A stretch of 13,615 nt of DNA, from the NCBI RefSeq assembly GCF_046498435.1, contig NZ_JAWOAR010000324.1, positions 1 through 13,615 of the forward strand. Reading direction: 5' to 3'. The position numbers were made by a program, and so were the translations under genes. Every line of letters begins with the position of its first letter. Positions within the stretch are counted from its first letter, which is position 1. This document shows positions 1 through 8,079 of this stretch, in pieces. This stretch comes from Longimonas sp046498435. Lineage in GTDB: Bacteria > Bacteroidota > Rhodothermia > Rhodothermales > Salinibacteraceae. The notes under the pieces are model-generated. The model was not told where the DNA came from, made no database searches, and saw only the letters and a list, made by a program, of their open reading frames with translations.

Positions 1-358
1 GTGTGGGGTGTGTCGAACAGGGTGGAGAAGGGAAACGTGTGGCCGTGCGTATGTGCTGTAACGACGACCACACGCCCCCTAAGGTAGGAAGTAACGCCGA
101 AAATCGCAATGCAGAACAGCGAGGTGGAAGCGCTTCTGTTATCAAGTTCACAGCGGAAGGCATGAGTCCCCGTGTGCTTCACTGTGTAGCCCCTGTGGGC
201 CGTTGGTGCCTGGCATCGCACCATGAATTGCAGGAACGGAACGGCGGATGCAGCGGTACGCGTGTACTAAGATTCGGCGCTTACCCTCAATATATGTAGT
301 AGAGGCTGGAAGCGCTTTCACCCGTTCGCCTCCCTTGTTCATTGCTGCCGCTATTCCT
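1..358. other. Upstream region without a recognisable gene
   Basis: This stretch precedes the HPPD gene. Open frames exist on both strands but none gives a protein that I recognise, and their composition (rich in Cys, His, Arg and Trp) looks like chance translation. I see no tRNA, no T-tailed hairpin and no promoter I would defend. The promoter and 5' leader of the dioxygenase pair presumably lie in the right half, but that is inference. Confidence 0.5.
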
Positions 359-1510
359 ATGTCTACATCCACCACCGCCCCCGCCTCCGAATCGGCTAAG
401 ACTACGCCAGAGGACTTCCTGCCCATTCAAGGCACCGATTATGTCGAGTACTACGTGGGCAACGCCCGGCAGGCGGCGTTTCACTACGCCTACCTGTTCG
501 GGTTTGAGATCGTGGGCTATCGCGGCCCCGAAACCGGACACCGCGAAGCGACCAGCTATCTGCTTCAGCAGAACAAAATCCGCTTTGTGCTGACCACCGC
601 GCTCTCGCCCGACTCGTTCATCGCCAAGCATGTACATAAGCATGGCGACGGCGTGCGCGACATTGCGCTCTGGGTCGACGACGCCGCCAACGCTTACGAA
701 GAAGCCACCTCGCGCGGTGCAGTGCCGGTGCAAGAGCCTGAGACACTCTCCGACGACGACGGCACGGTGGTGCGCTCTGCCATCGGCACGTATGGCGATA
801 CGATCCACTCCTTCATCGAGCGGGATGCGTACGATGGCCTCTTCCTGCCGGGGTTTGAGCGGTGGGAGAATCCCGATTGGGAGCATCCCGGCACGGTCGG
901 ACTGAAGTACGTCGATCACTGCGTCGGCAACGTCCATCGCGGCGATATGGACAAGTACGTGCAGTACTACGCCGATACGATGGGCTTCTACAACATGCTT
1001 CAGTTCACCGACAAAGACATCTCGACAGAGTATTCCGCCCTGATGTCGAAGGTGATGGCTAACGGCAATGAGCGGATTAAATTTCCGATTAACGAGCCGG
1101 CCGACGGCAAAAAGAAGAGCCAGATTGAGGAGTATCTGGAGTTCTACAACGGCGCGGGTGTACAACACGTGGCTATTGCCACCGACGACATTATCAGTAC
1201 GGTGTCGGAGCTGCGGCGGCGCGGCGTGCAGTTCCTCGACATCCCCGATAACTACTACGACAAGGAGGTGCTCAGCGAACGCGTCGGTGAGATCGACGAG
1301 CAGGTCGATCAGCTACAGGCGCTCGACATCCTCGTAGACCGCGACCCCGAAGGCTACCTGCTCCAGATCTTCACCAAGCCGATACAAGACCGCCCTACCA
1401 TGTTCTACGAGATCATCCAGCGCAAGGGGGCCCGCACCTTTGGCGAAGGCAACTTCAAGGCGCTCTTCGAAGCGATTGAGCGCGAGCAAGATCGCCGAGG
1501 CAACCTATAA
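359..1510 (+). CDS. hppD: 4-hydroxyphenylpyruvate dioxygenase (HPPD)
   Basis: This cytosolic non-haem Fe(II) enzyme converts 4-hydroxyphenylpyruvate and O2 to homogentisate and CO2, the second step of tyrosine catabolism after transamination. The 383-residue protein has the two-module vicinal-oxygen-chelate fold expected of the family, with an N-terminal module around residues 20-160 and a catalytic module around 180-360. The iron ligands are visible: His187 (DHCVGNV), His270 (VQHVAIAT) and Glu351 (MFYEIIQR). The C-terminal GARTFGEGNFKALFEAIE stretch is typical of HPPD. The frame is open upstream to an ATG at 248, but the extra 37 residues do not resemble the family, so the ATG at 359 is preferred. 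No Shine-Dalgarno precedes it. The homogentisate dioxygenase gene follows 59 bases later, consistent with one operon. Confidence 0.97.
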   Translation: MSTSTTAPASESAKTTPEDFLPIQGTDYVEYYVGNARQAAFHYAYLFGFEIVGYRGPETGHREATSYLLQQNKIRFVLTTALSPDSFIAKHVHKHGDGVRDIALWVDDAANAYEEATSRGAVPVQEPETLSDDDGTVVRSAIGTYGDTIHSFIERDAYDGLFLPGFERWENPDWEHPGTVGLKYVDHCVGNVHRGDMDKYVQYYADTMGFYNMLQFTDKDISTEYSALMSKVMANGNERIKFPINEPADGKKKSQIEEYLEFYNGAGVQHVAIATDDIISTVSELRRRGVQFLDIPDNYYDKEVLSERVGEIDEQVDQLQALDILVDRDPEGYLLQIFTKPIQDRPTMFYEIIQRKGARTFGEGNFKALFEAIEREQDRRGNL

Positions 1511-1534
1511 GTCGGCTCCGTATGGCGGCCCCGA

Positions 1535-1567
1535 ATCCAAAATCCTCCAATCCAAAATCCAAAATCA
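1535..1567 (+). repeat. ATCCAAA heptamer tandem repeat
   Basis: Three copies of ATCCAAA lie at 1535-1541, 1550-1556 and 1557-1563, with a degenerate 8-base unit between the first and second and a partial copy (ATCAC) after the third. The array occupies most of the 59-base gap between the two dioxygenase genes and ends 2 bases before the preferred HGO start. A/T/C-only heptamer arrays of this kind occur in intergenic regions of unrelated bacteria. No function is evident. Confidence 0.75.
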
Positions 1568-1569
1568 CT

Positions 1570-2784
1570 ATGCCCCACTACACGCGCATGGGCGAAGTGC
1601 CCGACAAGCGCCACGTCCAGTTTCGCCGCCCCGATGGCGAGCTCTACACCGAAGAGGTCATTGGCGCGGAAGGCTTCAGCGGCATCTCGTCGATTGCCTA
1701 TCACATCCACCCGCCTACGCTGGTGGAGAAGGTAGACGACCCCGTTGAGTACGGCATTACGTACGCCGACGATGAGGCGCTGAAGCATCGCCACATTGAA
1801 GGCTTCAACCTAAAGCCCGGCGGCGACTGGCTCTCGGGGCGCACGTACATCATGGGCAACCAGGATGTGCAGCTTGCGCTCTGCCGCCCTACCGATGCGA
1901 TGGAGGGCTACTTCTACCGCAACGCCGCCGCCGATGAACTTGTGTACGTGCACGAGGGCGCCGGTACGCTCGAAACGCCGCTCGGCACTGTGGACTTCAC
2001 CGATGGCGATTACGTGCATGTGCCGCGCACGCTGGCGCATCGATGGTCGTTTGAGAACGACGTACAGCCGCGCCTGCTCGTTATCGAGTCGAACTCGGGC
2101 GTGCAGTTTCCGAGCAAGTACATGAACGAGTTCGGTCAACTCTTAGAGCGCAGCCCCTTTCACGAGCGCGATGTACGTCCGCCCACGCAACTCAACGTGA
2201 TCGACGAGGAGGGCCCATTCGAGCTGCGCATCAAGAAAGGCAGCAGAGTACATTCGTACTGGATGCGCTACCACCCGTTCGACGTGGTGGGCTGGGATGG
2301 CTACATGTATCCGTATGCCATCTCCATTCACGACTTTGAGCCGATCACTGGGCGCATCCATCAGCCGCCGCCGGTACACCAGATGTTCGAGGCGCGCAAC
2401 TTCGTGGTGTGCTCGTTTGTGCCGCGCCTGTTCGACTACCATCCCAAGTCGATCCCGGCCCCGTACAACCACTCGAACATCGACTCGGACGAGGTGCTGT
2501 TCTATGCCGAAGGCGACTTCATGAGCCGCAAAGGCATCTCGCGTGGGTCGTTCTCGCTGCATCCGGGTGGTATTCCGCATGGGCCGCATCCGGGCTCGAC
2601 CGAGGCCTCCATCGGAAAAGAGGGCACCGAAGAACTAGCCGTGATGGTGGATACGTTCCGTCCGCTCAAGCTCACGCAGGCGGCACTCGACCTCGAAGAC
2701 ACTGGCTACATGGATTCCTGGAAGCCGGAACTGCACGCCGGCGGCAACGGCCAGGCGCGTACACAAGAACCAGCGCAGCCATAG
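1570..2784 (+). CDS. hmgA: Homogentisate 1,2-dioxygenase (HGO)
   Basis: This cytosolic Fe(II) dioxygenase opens the ring of homogentisate to give maleylacetoacetate, directly downstream of HPPD in tyrosine catabolism. The 404-residue protein has the two-cupin architecture of the family. The C-terminal metal site is visible: His301 in PYNHSNIDSDEVLFY, the acidic ligand probably Glu308 (Asp307 is adjacent), and His337 in PHGPHPG. The start at 1570 gives MPHYTRMGEVPDKRH, which matches the usual N-terminus of bacterial HGO. An in-frame ATG at 1522 would only add 16 residues translated from the heptamer repeat. The gene closes the two-gene operon and is followed by an intrinsic terminator. Genes for maleylacetoacetate isomerase and fumarylacetoacetase are not in this window. 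Confidence 0.96.
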   Translation: MPHYTRMGEVPDKRHVQFRRPDGELYTEEVIGAEGFSGISSIAYHIHPPTLVEKVDDPVEYGITYADDEALKHRHIEGFNLKPGGDWLSGRTYIMGNQDVQLALCRPTDAMEGYFYRNAAADELVYVHEGAGTLETPLGTVDFTDGDYVHVPRTLAHRWSFENDVQPRLLVIESNSGVQFPSKYMNEFGQLLERSPFHERDVRPPTQLNVIDEEGPFELRIKKGSRVHSYWMRYHPFDVVGWDGYMYPYAISIHDFEPITGRIHQPPPVHQMFEARNFVVCSFVPRLFDYHPKSIPAPYNHSNIDSDEVLFYAEGDFMSRKGISRGSFSLHPGGIPHGPHPGSTEASIGKEGTEELAVMVDTFRPLKLTQAALDLEDTGYMDSWKPELHAGGNGQARTQEPAQP

Positions 2785-2815
2785 CTCTGCGTTGCCCAGC
2801 AAGCCATACGATCAC

Positions 2816-2848
2816 GAGCCCCGGGGCATGAACCGGGGCTCTTTTTTT
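2816..2848 (+). terminator. Intrinsic terminator of the hppD-hmgA operon
   Basis: A perfect 9-bp stem (GAGCCCCGG at 2816-2824 with CCGGGGCTC at 2833-2841) encloses an 8-base loop and is followed directly by seven T residues (2842-2848). It lies 31 bases after the HGO stop codon. This is a textbook Rho-independent terminator and separates tyrosine catabolism from the respiratory genes. Confidence 0.95.
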
Positions 2849-2901
2849 GAGACCAGATGCGCCACCACGCCGCTTCCTAATTTTTGTGGATACGCCGTGT
2901 A

Positions 2902-2974
2902 GCGCCAGGGGGCCGGTGGATGTCGTCAGACTCCGCGGGGTTGTGCTTCATCCGCGGGCACCGGTCCCAGGCGC
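2902..2974. repeat. Imperfect inverted repeat with inner CCGCGG hairpin
   Basis: The left arm (2902-2918, GCGCCAGGGGGCCGGTG) is largely complementary to the right arm (2959-2974, CACCGGTCCCAGGCGC). Inside them, CCGCGG at 2933-2938 can pair with CCGCGG at 2952-2957. No T-run follows on the plus strand. It could be a structured leader or small RNA, or a dispersed palindromic repeat. The sequence does not decide between these. Confidence 0.55.
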
Positions 2975-3080
2975 AGCAATTAGATGTCCTCTGTTGTTTA
3001 TACGCATCCAAGCGGGCGAGGCGAACGTCTTTGCGAATCTCCTTGCGAGAAAGAACGTCTGTATAGCACAACACTCCCCC

Positions 3081-3112
3081 CTTCCATCCCTCCATACTTC
3101 CATCCCTCCACC
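3081..3112 (+). repeat. 16-base tandem repeat in a polypyrimidine tract
   Basis: Two units, CTTCCATCCCTCCATA (3081-3096) and CTTCCATCCCTCCACC (3097-3112), match at 14 of 16 positions. The plus strand has no G from about 3071 to 3113. It is simple-sequence DNA in the leader of the nuoJ cluster with no evident function. Confidence 0.75.
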
Positions 3113-3338
3113 CGTCCACCCTTTCCCCATGCACGTCAACAATGTACGTCGTCCACCGGCTGTGAATGCCGCGCAAATGTGAGCGGGTGCGATGCGGATA
3201 CACACGTCTGAGGCCGTATTCATCCGGGATTAACCGCTGCGGCGCTTGCCCATGCGGGGGGACTTCCCTACTTTGCGTTGCAGGTCAGCCCCTACCGCTG
3301 TGCCTGTCCGTGTTTCCCTTACCCATTTGTGTGCATTC

Positions 3339-3860
3339 ATGGCTCTTGCTTCGGTCACTTTTTTCGCGCTTGCCCTAATCGCCATCGCGTCGGCGGTGGG
3401 CGTGCTCATTGCGCGGAGTCCGATTTACAGTGCGTTGTCGCTGGTGCTAAACCTGCTTTGTGTAGCAGGATTGTACCTCACCATGAATGCTTCGTTTATC
3501 GGCGTCATCCAGATTCTGGTGTACGCCGGGGCGATCATGGTGCTGGTGCTCTTTGTGATTATGCTTCTCAACTTAGACGCCTTGCCCAGTCCCAGCGATA
3601 TTGGATGGACCCCTATTCTCGGATTTGTCGTGGGGGTCGGGCTGCTCGCGCAGTTGCTCTACGTAACCTTAGCCGGTCTGGGCATCTCCTTAGAACCCAC
3701 CGAGCCGGTCACGACGGCCATGACGGTAGAGAATGGCTCCGCCGATACGTTGGGACGCATGCTGTTTACGGAATATGCGCTGCATCTGCAAGTGGCGGCG
3801 ATTCTGCTGCTGGCGGCCACCATCGGAGCCGTTATGCTGGCGCAGCGTCGCTTTGCGTAA
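3339..3860 (+). CDS. nuoJ: NADH-quinone oxidoreductase subunit J
   Basis: This is an inner-membrane subunit of respiratory complex I (Nqo10), part of the link between the quinone site and the antiporter-like subunits. The protein has 173 residues and is almost entirely hydrophobic with about five membrane helices, matching the usual NuoJ size. The family signature QILVYAGAIMVLVLFVIMLLN covers residues 58-78 and includes the conserved Tyr62-Ala-Gly segment of the third helix. The start at 3339 opens directly into the first helix. An upstream in-frame ATG at 3246 would add 31 non-hydrophobic residues unlike NuoJ. There is no Shine-Dalgarno. It is the first gene of the nuoJKLM-pcd-nuoN cluster, with 83 bases before nuoK. 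Confidence 0.95.
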   Translation: MALASVTFFALALIAIASAVGVLIARSPIYSALSLVLNLLCVAGLYLTMNASFIGVIQILVYAGAIMVLVLFVIMLLNLDALPSPSDIGWTPILGFVVGVGLLAQLLYVTLAGLGISLEPTEPVTTAMTVENGSADTLGRMLFTEYALHLQVAAILLLAATIGAVMLAQRRFA

Positions 3861-3886
3861 TCCGTCCTGGATGATGGTCTTCCACG

Positions 3887-3903
3887 GCGCATAAGGGATG
3901 CGC
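3887..3903. repeat. Short hairpin GCGCAT-AAGGG-ATGCGC
   Basis: A perfect 6-bp stem with a 5-base loop lies in the nuoJ-nuoK gap. An almost identical hairpin with a 4-base loop (AAGG) occurs at 13422-13437, downstream of the VWA lipoprotein gene. No T-run follows, so it is not an ordinary terminator. It may be a small dispersed palindrome. Confidence 0.6.
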
Positions 3904-3943
3904 TGCTTCTGTGTCTTTTACTCATGCTTCCGCCTGCCTTGCT

Positions 3944-4249
3944 ATGGAAGTTGCTCTCGACTGGTATCTGGCGCTTAGCGCCGTCATGTTCACCATTGGC
4001 GTGTGTGGCGTGCTGCTCAAGCGCAACGCCATCGTGCTCCTGATGTGTGTCGAACTGATGCTAAACTCGGCAAACGTAGCCCTGGTTGGCTTCAGCCAGG
4101 CGCTCGCCGATCCCACTGGGCAGATCCTGGTGTTTTTCTCGATTGCTGTGGCCGCTGCTGAAGCCGCTGTAGGCCTGGCCATCGTGATTGCGATCTTCCG
4201 CAACAAGCGCACGGTCAATATCAACGACATCCACCTGTTCAAGCACTAA
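3944..4249 (+). CDS. nuoK: NADH-quinone oxidoreductase subunit K
   Basis: This is a membrane-arm subunit of complex I (Nqo11), related to MrpC and carrying part of the proton path. The 101-residue length is typical of NuoK, and three membrane helices are visible. Two buried glutamates essential in other NuoK proteins are present: Glu37 in CVELMLN and Glu73 in AAAEAAVGLAIVIAIFR. The C-terminus NINDIHLFKH resembles the usual NuoK tail. The ATG at 3944 gives the canonical length; a GTG at 3911 in the same frame would add an atypical 11-residue tail. It lies 83 bases after nuoJ and 83 bases before nuoL, rather loose spacing for a nuo operon. Confidence 0.95.
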   Translation: MEVALDWYLALSAVMFTIGVCGVLLKRNAIVLLMCVELMLNSANVALVGFSQALADPTGQILVFFSIAVAAAEAAVGLAIVIAIFRNKRTVNINDIHLFKH

Positions 4250-4250
4250 G

Positions 4251-4270
4251 CCCAGCGCGAAACGGCTGGG
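4251..4270. other. Stem-loop in the nuoK-nuoL gap
   Basis: CCCAGC (4251-4256) pairs with GCTGGG (4265-4270). Inner CG/CG pairing around an AAA loop extends it to about eight base pairs with one bulged G. A GC-rich stretch follows, with no T-run. It starts one base after the nuoK stop and might influence mRNA stability or coupling, which is speculative. Confidence 0.4.
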
Positions 4271-4332
4271 GCCGCGCCCCGGCCTGTGCTGCTTGCTTCG
4301 CCTCCACCTGACGTTGTCTGACGCCTCCGAGC

Positions 4333-6330
4333 ATGGATTCTGAACTGCTGGTACGACTTATTCTTCTGCTTCCCCTGGCAGGTGCACTATTCAGCGGGGT
4401 GCTGCCGCTGTTTCTGCCGCAGCTTCGCACCAGCGAGGGGCTGATTGGCACCGTAAGCACTGCCGCGGTGGCCCTTCCGTTTGTATTTGCGGTGTACCTC
4501 TTTGCCACCTTTTCAGGAGATCCGATCATCACCTCCTACTTTACGTGGATGGCGGCGGGCGATCTGTCGATTGACTTTGCCTACCGCATCGACGAACTCT
4601 CGCTCATCATGCTGCTGGTGGTCACTGGCGTGGGCAGTGTGATTCACTGGTACTCAACCGGCTACATGCATGGGGATTCGGGGTTCTGGCGCTTCTTTGC
4701 GTATCTGAACCTCTTCATCTTCGCGATGCTTAACCTCATCCTGGCCAACAACTTGCCGGTGCTCTTCCTGGGATGGGAAGGCGTGGGGCTCTGCTCGTAT
4801 CTGCTCATCGGGTTCTGGTACACCGACCTCAGCAACAGCGCCGCCGCCAACAAGGCGTTCATCGTAAATCGCGTGGGCGACTTTGCCTTCCTCCTCGCCA
4901 TGTTCTTCCTCTTCCGCGAGGTGGGCGCGCTCGACTTTGGTACGCTCCTCGCCGAAGGGCCCGGCATTGATACCACCCTGCTCGGATTCATCGTCCTGCT
5001 GCTCTTTATTGGAGCCACTGGCAAAAGCGCACAGCTCCCGCTCTTCGTGTGGCTGCCGGATGCCATGGCCGGACCCACACCGGTGTCGGCGCTCATCCAC
5101 GCCGCTACGATGGTGACGAGCGGACTCTACCTGCTTGCCCGTCTCTCGCCGATGGTGCTGGAGGTGCCGCACATCATGGTGATCATCGGCATTGTAGGCG
5201 CCCTCACTGCGCTTATGGCTGCTACCGTTGCCATCACCCAGAACGACATCAAGAAGGTGCTCGCGTATTCGACTGTCTCGCAACTTGGCTTCATGTTCAT
5301 GGCTGCCGGGGTGGGCGCCTTCTTCGTTGCCATCTTCCACGTCGTAACGCACGCCTTCTTTAAGGGCTGCCTCTTCCTCTGCTCCGGCAGCGTCATCCAC
5401 TCGATGGAGCATGTGGAGCACGACCTGGAGGCGAAAGGCCACAACATGGAGGGCTTCGACCCGCAGGACATGCGCACCATGGGCGGACTCAAAGACTACA
5501 TGCCCTCCACACGGTGGACCTATCTCATCTCTACGCTGGCAATTGCCGGCATTCCGTTGCTGGCAGGCTTCTTCTCGAAAGATGAGATTCTGTTCAAGTC
5601 GTTTGAGCTGGGCTACAGCGGCGCGTTCTACGGATACGTGGTCTGGGGCATTGCGGTGGTTACGGCGCTGCTGACCGCGTTCTACATGCTGCGCTCCTAC
5701 ATGCTTACTTTTGAAGGCGAACCGCGCTGGCCCGATGCCGACACCGTGCACCCGCACGAGTCGCCCGCATCGATGACGATTCCCCTCTGGATTCTGGCGG
5801 GGCTCTCCATTGTGGGCGGATACATCGGGCTTCCAGCCGTTATTCAAGGCGGCGATCTGAACTGGATTCACCACTTTCTGGGCGAGCCGTACGGCGGCCC
5901 CGTCCACGAAATAAAGGAGCTGGCCAAGGTGCCGCTGGCCCTGAAATGGGGCCTAGTCGGATTCGGATCGCTGATTGCTATCGTTGGGGCCTATGCCGGA
6001 TACCGCGCCTATCGTCCGGGCCAGGCGATGGCCTACGACACTACGCTGCAAAACCGGCTGGGCGGCCTCTACACGTTCTGGGATGCCAAATACCACATCG
6101 ACGACTTCTACAACGAAGTGATTGTGGGCGGCTTGATGAACATCTCAAATCGTGTGCTGCAACCGATGGATGCCTCGCTCATTGACGGCGTGGTAAACGG
6201 CGTGGCTTCGCTGTCGCAATCGCTAAGCAATGGCGTAAGCCGCATCCAGACCGGTCTCATTCAGAATTATGCTCTCATGCTTGTGCTGGGCGTGGTACTC
6301 GTGCTCGGACTCATTGTGTTTGGCGCATAG
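4333..6330 (+). CDS. nuoL: NADH-quinone oxidoreductase subunit L
   Basis: This is the distal antiporter-like subunit of complex I (Nqo12), which translocates protons and bears the long lateral helix that braces the membrane arm. The protein has 665 residues, somewhat longer than the common 610-650. The proton-transport core is intact: Glu149 in GWEGVGLCSYLLIGFW, Lys231 in ATGKSAQLPL, and the following PDAMAGPTPVSALIHAAT motif. The C-terminal third contains a soluble-looking loop, the DAKYHIDDFYNEV segment that precedes the lateral helix, the amphipathic stretch, and a final membrane helix ending LGLIVFGA. The ATG at 4333 leads straight into the first helix. No Shine-Dalgarno is seen. It sits 75 bases upstream of nuoM in the same orientation. 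Confidence 0.97.
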   Translation: MDSELLVRLILLLPLAGALFSGVLPLFLPQLRTSEGLIGTVSTAAVALPFVFAVYLFATFSGDPIITSYFTWMAAGDLSIDFAYRIDELSLIMLLVVTGVGSVIHWYSTGYMHGDSGFWRFFAYLNLFIFAMLNLILANNLPVLFLGWEGVGLCSYLLIGFWYTDLSNSAAANKAFIVNRVGDFAFLLAMFFLFREVGALDFGTLLAEGPGIDTTLLGFIVLLLFIGATGKSAQLPLFVWLPDAMAGPTPVSALIHAATMVTSGLYLLARLSPMVLEVPHIMVIIGIVGALTALMAATVAITQNDIKKVLAYSTVSQLGFMFMAAGVGAFFVAIFHVVTHAFFKGCLFLCSGSVIHSMEHVEHDLEAKGHNMEGFDPQDMRTMGGLKDYMPSTRWTYLISTLAIAGIPLLAGFFSKDEILFKSFELGYSGAFYGYVVWGIAVVTALLTAFYMLRSYMLTFEGEPRWPDADTVHPHESPASMTIPLWILAGLSIVGGYIGLPAVIQGGDLNWIHHFLGEPYGGPVHEIKELAKVPLALKWGLVGFGSLIAIVGAYAGYRAYRPGQAMAYDTTLQNRLGGLYTFWDAKYHIDDFYNEVIVGGLMNISNRVLQPMDASLIDGVVNGVASLSQSLSNGVSRIQTGLIQNYALMLVLGVVLVLGLIVFGA

Positions 6331-6405
6331 CCACGCTGGCGCAGCGCCGATACTGCGCATCCCTCTGCATCTTGTTTACTTTCACGGCTTAACGTAGCGG
6401 AATAC

Positions 6406-8061
6406 ATGGACTTTGCCGCGCTCACATCGCTGGTCATCTTTCTGCCGCTCCTGGGGGCACTGGCGCTCCTGGCGCTGCCCTCGCCCGAGTCCATTAAGTG
6501 GACGGCGCTGGGCACCACCGTGCTTACGTTTGTGGCATCCATCGGGCTATTCATGGGCTACGACCCGGCGGTGAGCACTGCCGAGATGCCCCAGATGGCC
6601 CATGTAGTCGGGGGCTGGTTCCCCGAGGGCGTGGATGTGAAGTACTTCGTTGGCATTGACGGGCTGAACATCCTGCTGGTGCTGCTGACCACGCTTTTGG
6701 GGCCGATTGTGGTGCTGTCGTCGTGGTTCTACATCGAACACAGCCACAAAGGCTACTACGCGCTCCTCTTGCTGCTGCAAACCGGCGTGACGGGCGTGTT
6801 CATGGCGTTCGACCTGGTGCTCTTCTACGTCTTCTTCGAGCTTACGCTCATCCCGATGTACTTTATCATCGGCATCTGGGGCGGCGAGGATCGCATCTAC
6901 GCCGCCATCAAGTTTGTGCTCTACACGCTGGTCGGCTCTCTGCTGATGCTGGCAGGCGTGCTCTTTCTCGGATACGCAGCCGGATCGGCACAGGGCATTG
7001 GCTTTACAACCGACTGGTACAACCTCATTGACTACACCATTCCGCTGGGCACGCAAACCTGGCTCTTCTTTGTGTTCGCGCTCGCCTTTGCGATTAAGGT
7101 GCCGCTCTTTCCGCTGCACACCTGGCTGCCCGATGCCCACGTGCAAGCGCCCACCGGCGGCTCCGTTATTCTGGCCGGTGTACTGCTGAAAATGGGCACG
7201 TACGGACTTCTCCGCTTCTGCCTACCGTTCTTCCCGAATGCCGCCCAAAGCGCGGCAGTACTCATCGCCGTGCTGGCGGTTATCGGCATCATCTATGGCG
7301 CGCTTCTGGCCCGGGTACAGCCCGATGCCAAGAAGCTCGTGGCCTACTCGTCGGTGAGTCACCTGGGCTTTGTGGTGCTGGGTATCTTTGCGTTTACGAC
7401 GGAAGCGATGCAGGGCGCCGTCATTCAGATGATTAACCACGGCATCTCCACGGGCGCGCTCTTTCTGCTGGTGGGCATGCTCTACGAGCGACGGCATACG
7501 CGCCTGATGAGCGATTACGGCGGGCTCGCGAGCTCGGTGCCGGTGCTGACGACCTTCATGATTCTGTCGGTGCTGGCCTCTGCTGGACTTCCCGGGCTAA
7601 ACGGATTTGTGGGTGAGTTCATGATTCTGTTGGGCTCCTTCAAGAGCACCGTGCTCGACAGTCCCATGCTCATTGCGCTGGCTACCTCGGGCGTTATTCT
7701 GGCCGCAGTCTACCTGCTGCACATGGTGTACAACACCTTCTTCGGCGAACTGACGCACACCGAGAACGCCGAAATGACCGACATGACCATGCGCGAGTTT
7801 GTGCTCATGGCGCCGCTCGCTATCCTCATGCTGGTGATGGGCTTCTACCCGCAGCCCTTCTTGAACCAGACAGCGCCCACGACCGACTTCTTGCTCGAAA
7901 CGATTGAAGCGAAACACATTGCCGCGATCGAAGCCGAGCACGAGGCTACAGCATCGGCTCCTGCTGTCCCGTCAGCGGATACAGAGGCCGCGCCGGCTCC
8001 GCTGTTCGAAACGACGCCTGCTGCGCTTCGCCTTCATGCTGGATCTTCGCCGACTCGCTAA
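6406..8061 (+). CDS. nuoM: NADH-quinone oxidoreductase subunit M
   Basis: This is the central antiporter-like, proton-translocating subunit of complex I (Nqo13). The 551-residue protein shows the core residues: Glu145 in FFELTLIPMYFIIGIWGG, Lys231 in FAIKVPLFPLHTWLPDAH, and Lys262 in GVLLKMGTYGLLRF. The membrane part ends near residue 485. Beyond it lies a tail of about 65 residues, first a charged, probably helical stretch (about 496-515), then an Ala/Pro/Glu-rich low-complexity segment to residue 551. That makes it longer than the roughly 490-510 residues common in NuoM. The gene ends 18 bases before the pterin dehydratase gene, the tightest junction in the cluster, which suggests co-transcription. 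Confidence 0.97.
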   Translation: MDFAALTSLVIFLPLLGALALLALPSPESIKWTALGTTVLTFVASIGLFMGYDPAVSTAEMPQMAHVVGGWFPEGVDVKYFVGIDGLNILLVLLTTLLGPIVVLSSWFYIEHSHKGYYALLLLLQTGVTGVFMAFDLVLFYVFFELTLIPMYFIIGIWGGEDRIYAAIKFVLYTLVGSLLMLAGVLFLGYAAGSAQGIGFTTDWYNLIDYTIPLGTQTWLFFVFALAFAIKVPLFPLHTWLPDAHVQAPTGGSVILAGVLLKMGTYGLLRFCLPFFPNAAQSAAVLIAVLAVIGIIYGALLARVQPDAKKLVAYSSVSHLGFVVLGIFAFTTEAMQGAVIQMINHGISTGALFLLVGMLYERRHTRLMSDYGGLASSVPVLTTFMILSVLASAGLPGLNGFVGEFMILLGSFKSTVLDSPMLIALATSGVILAAVYLLHMVYNTFFGELTHTENAEMTDMTMREFVLMAPLAILMLVMGFYPQPFLNQTAPTTDFLLETIEAKHIAAIEAEHEATASAPAVPSADTEAAPAPLFETTPAALRLHAGSSPTR

Positions 8062-8079
8062 CTGACACGCTCCCTCGCT

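Larger units (their letters stand above)
2849..3338. other. 490-base intergenic region upstream of nuoJ
   Basis: No convincing gene is found here; the short open frames have no family features and are rich in Cys, Arg and Pro. The region holds an imperfect two-tier inverted repeat (2902-2974), a segment with repeated GAACGTCT and TTGCGA words (3023-3060), and a polypyrimidine tandem repeat (3081-3112). The promoter of the nuoJ cluster must lie here if the cluster is transcribed on its own. The only Bacteroidota-like candidate is TTG at 3246-3248 with TACTTTG at 3269-3275, which fits the TAnnTTTG consensus poorly. Confidence 0.5.

Noticed and set aside
287..1168. Long minus-strand open frame opposite HPPD
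   Set aside because: It lies wholly or largely antisense to a certain gene, is rich in Val, Arg and His, and shows no family motif. It is a by-product of biased codon use on the other strand.
1522..1569. Upstream ATG as the HGO start
   Set aside because: The 16 extra residues are the translation of the heptamer repeat, and the protein from 1570 already has the canonical family N-terminus.
3246..3275. Bacteroidota-type promoter (TTG, then TACTTTG about 20 bases later)
   Set aside because: The second element is one base short of TAnnTTTG and the first is only three bases, so a chance match is likely without start-site data.
3246..3338. Upstream ATG as the nuoJ start
   Set aside because: It would add 31 non-hydrophobic residues with several Arg and Pro before the first membrane helix, unlike known NuoJ.
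4654..5907. 417-codon minus-strand open frame opposite nuoL
   Set aside because: It is antisense to nuoL, with an extreme His/Glu/Arg/Gln composition and no recognisable domain.
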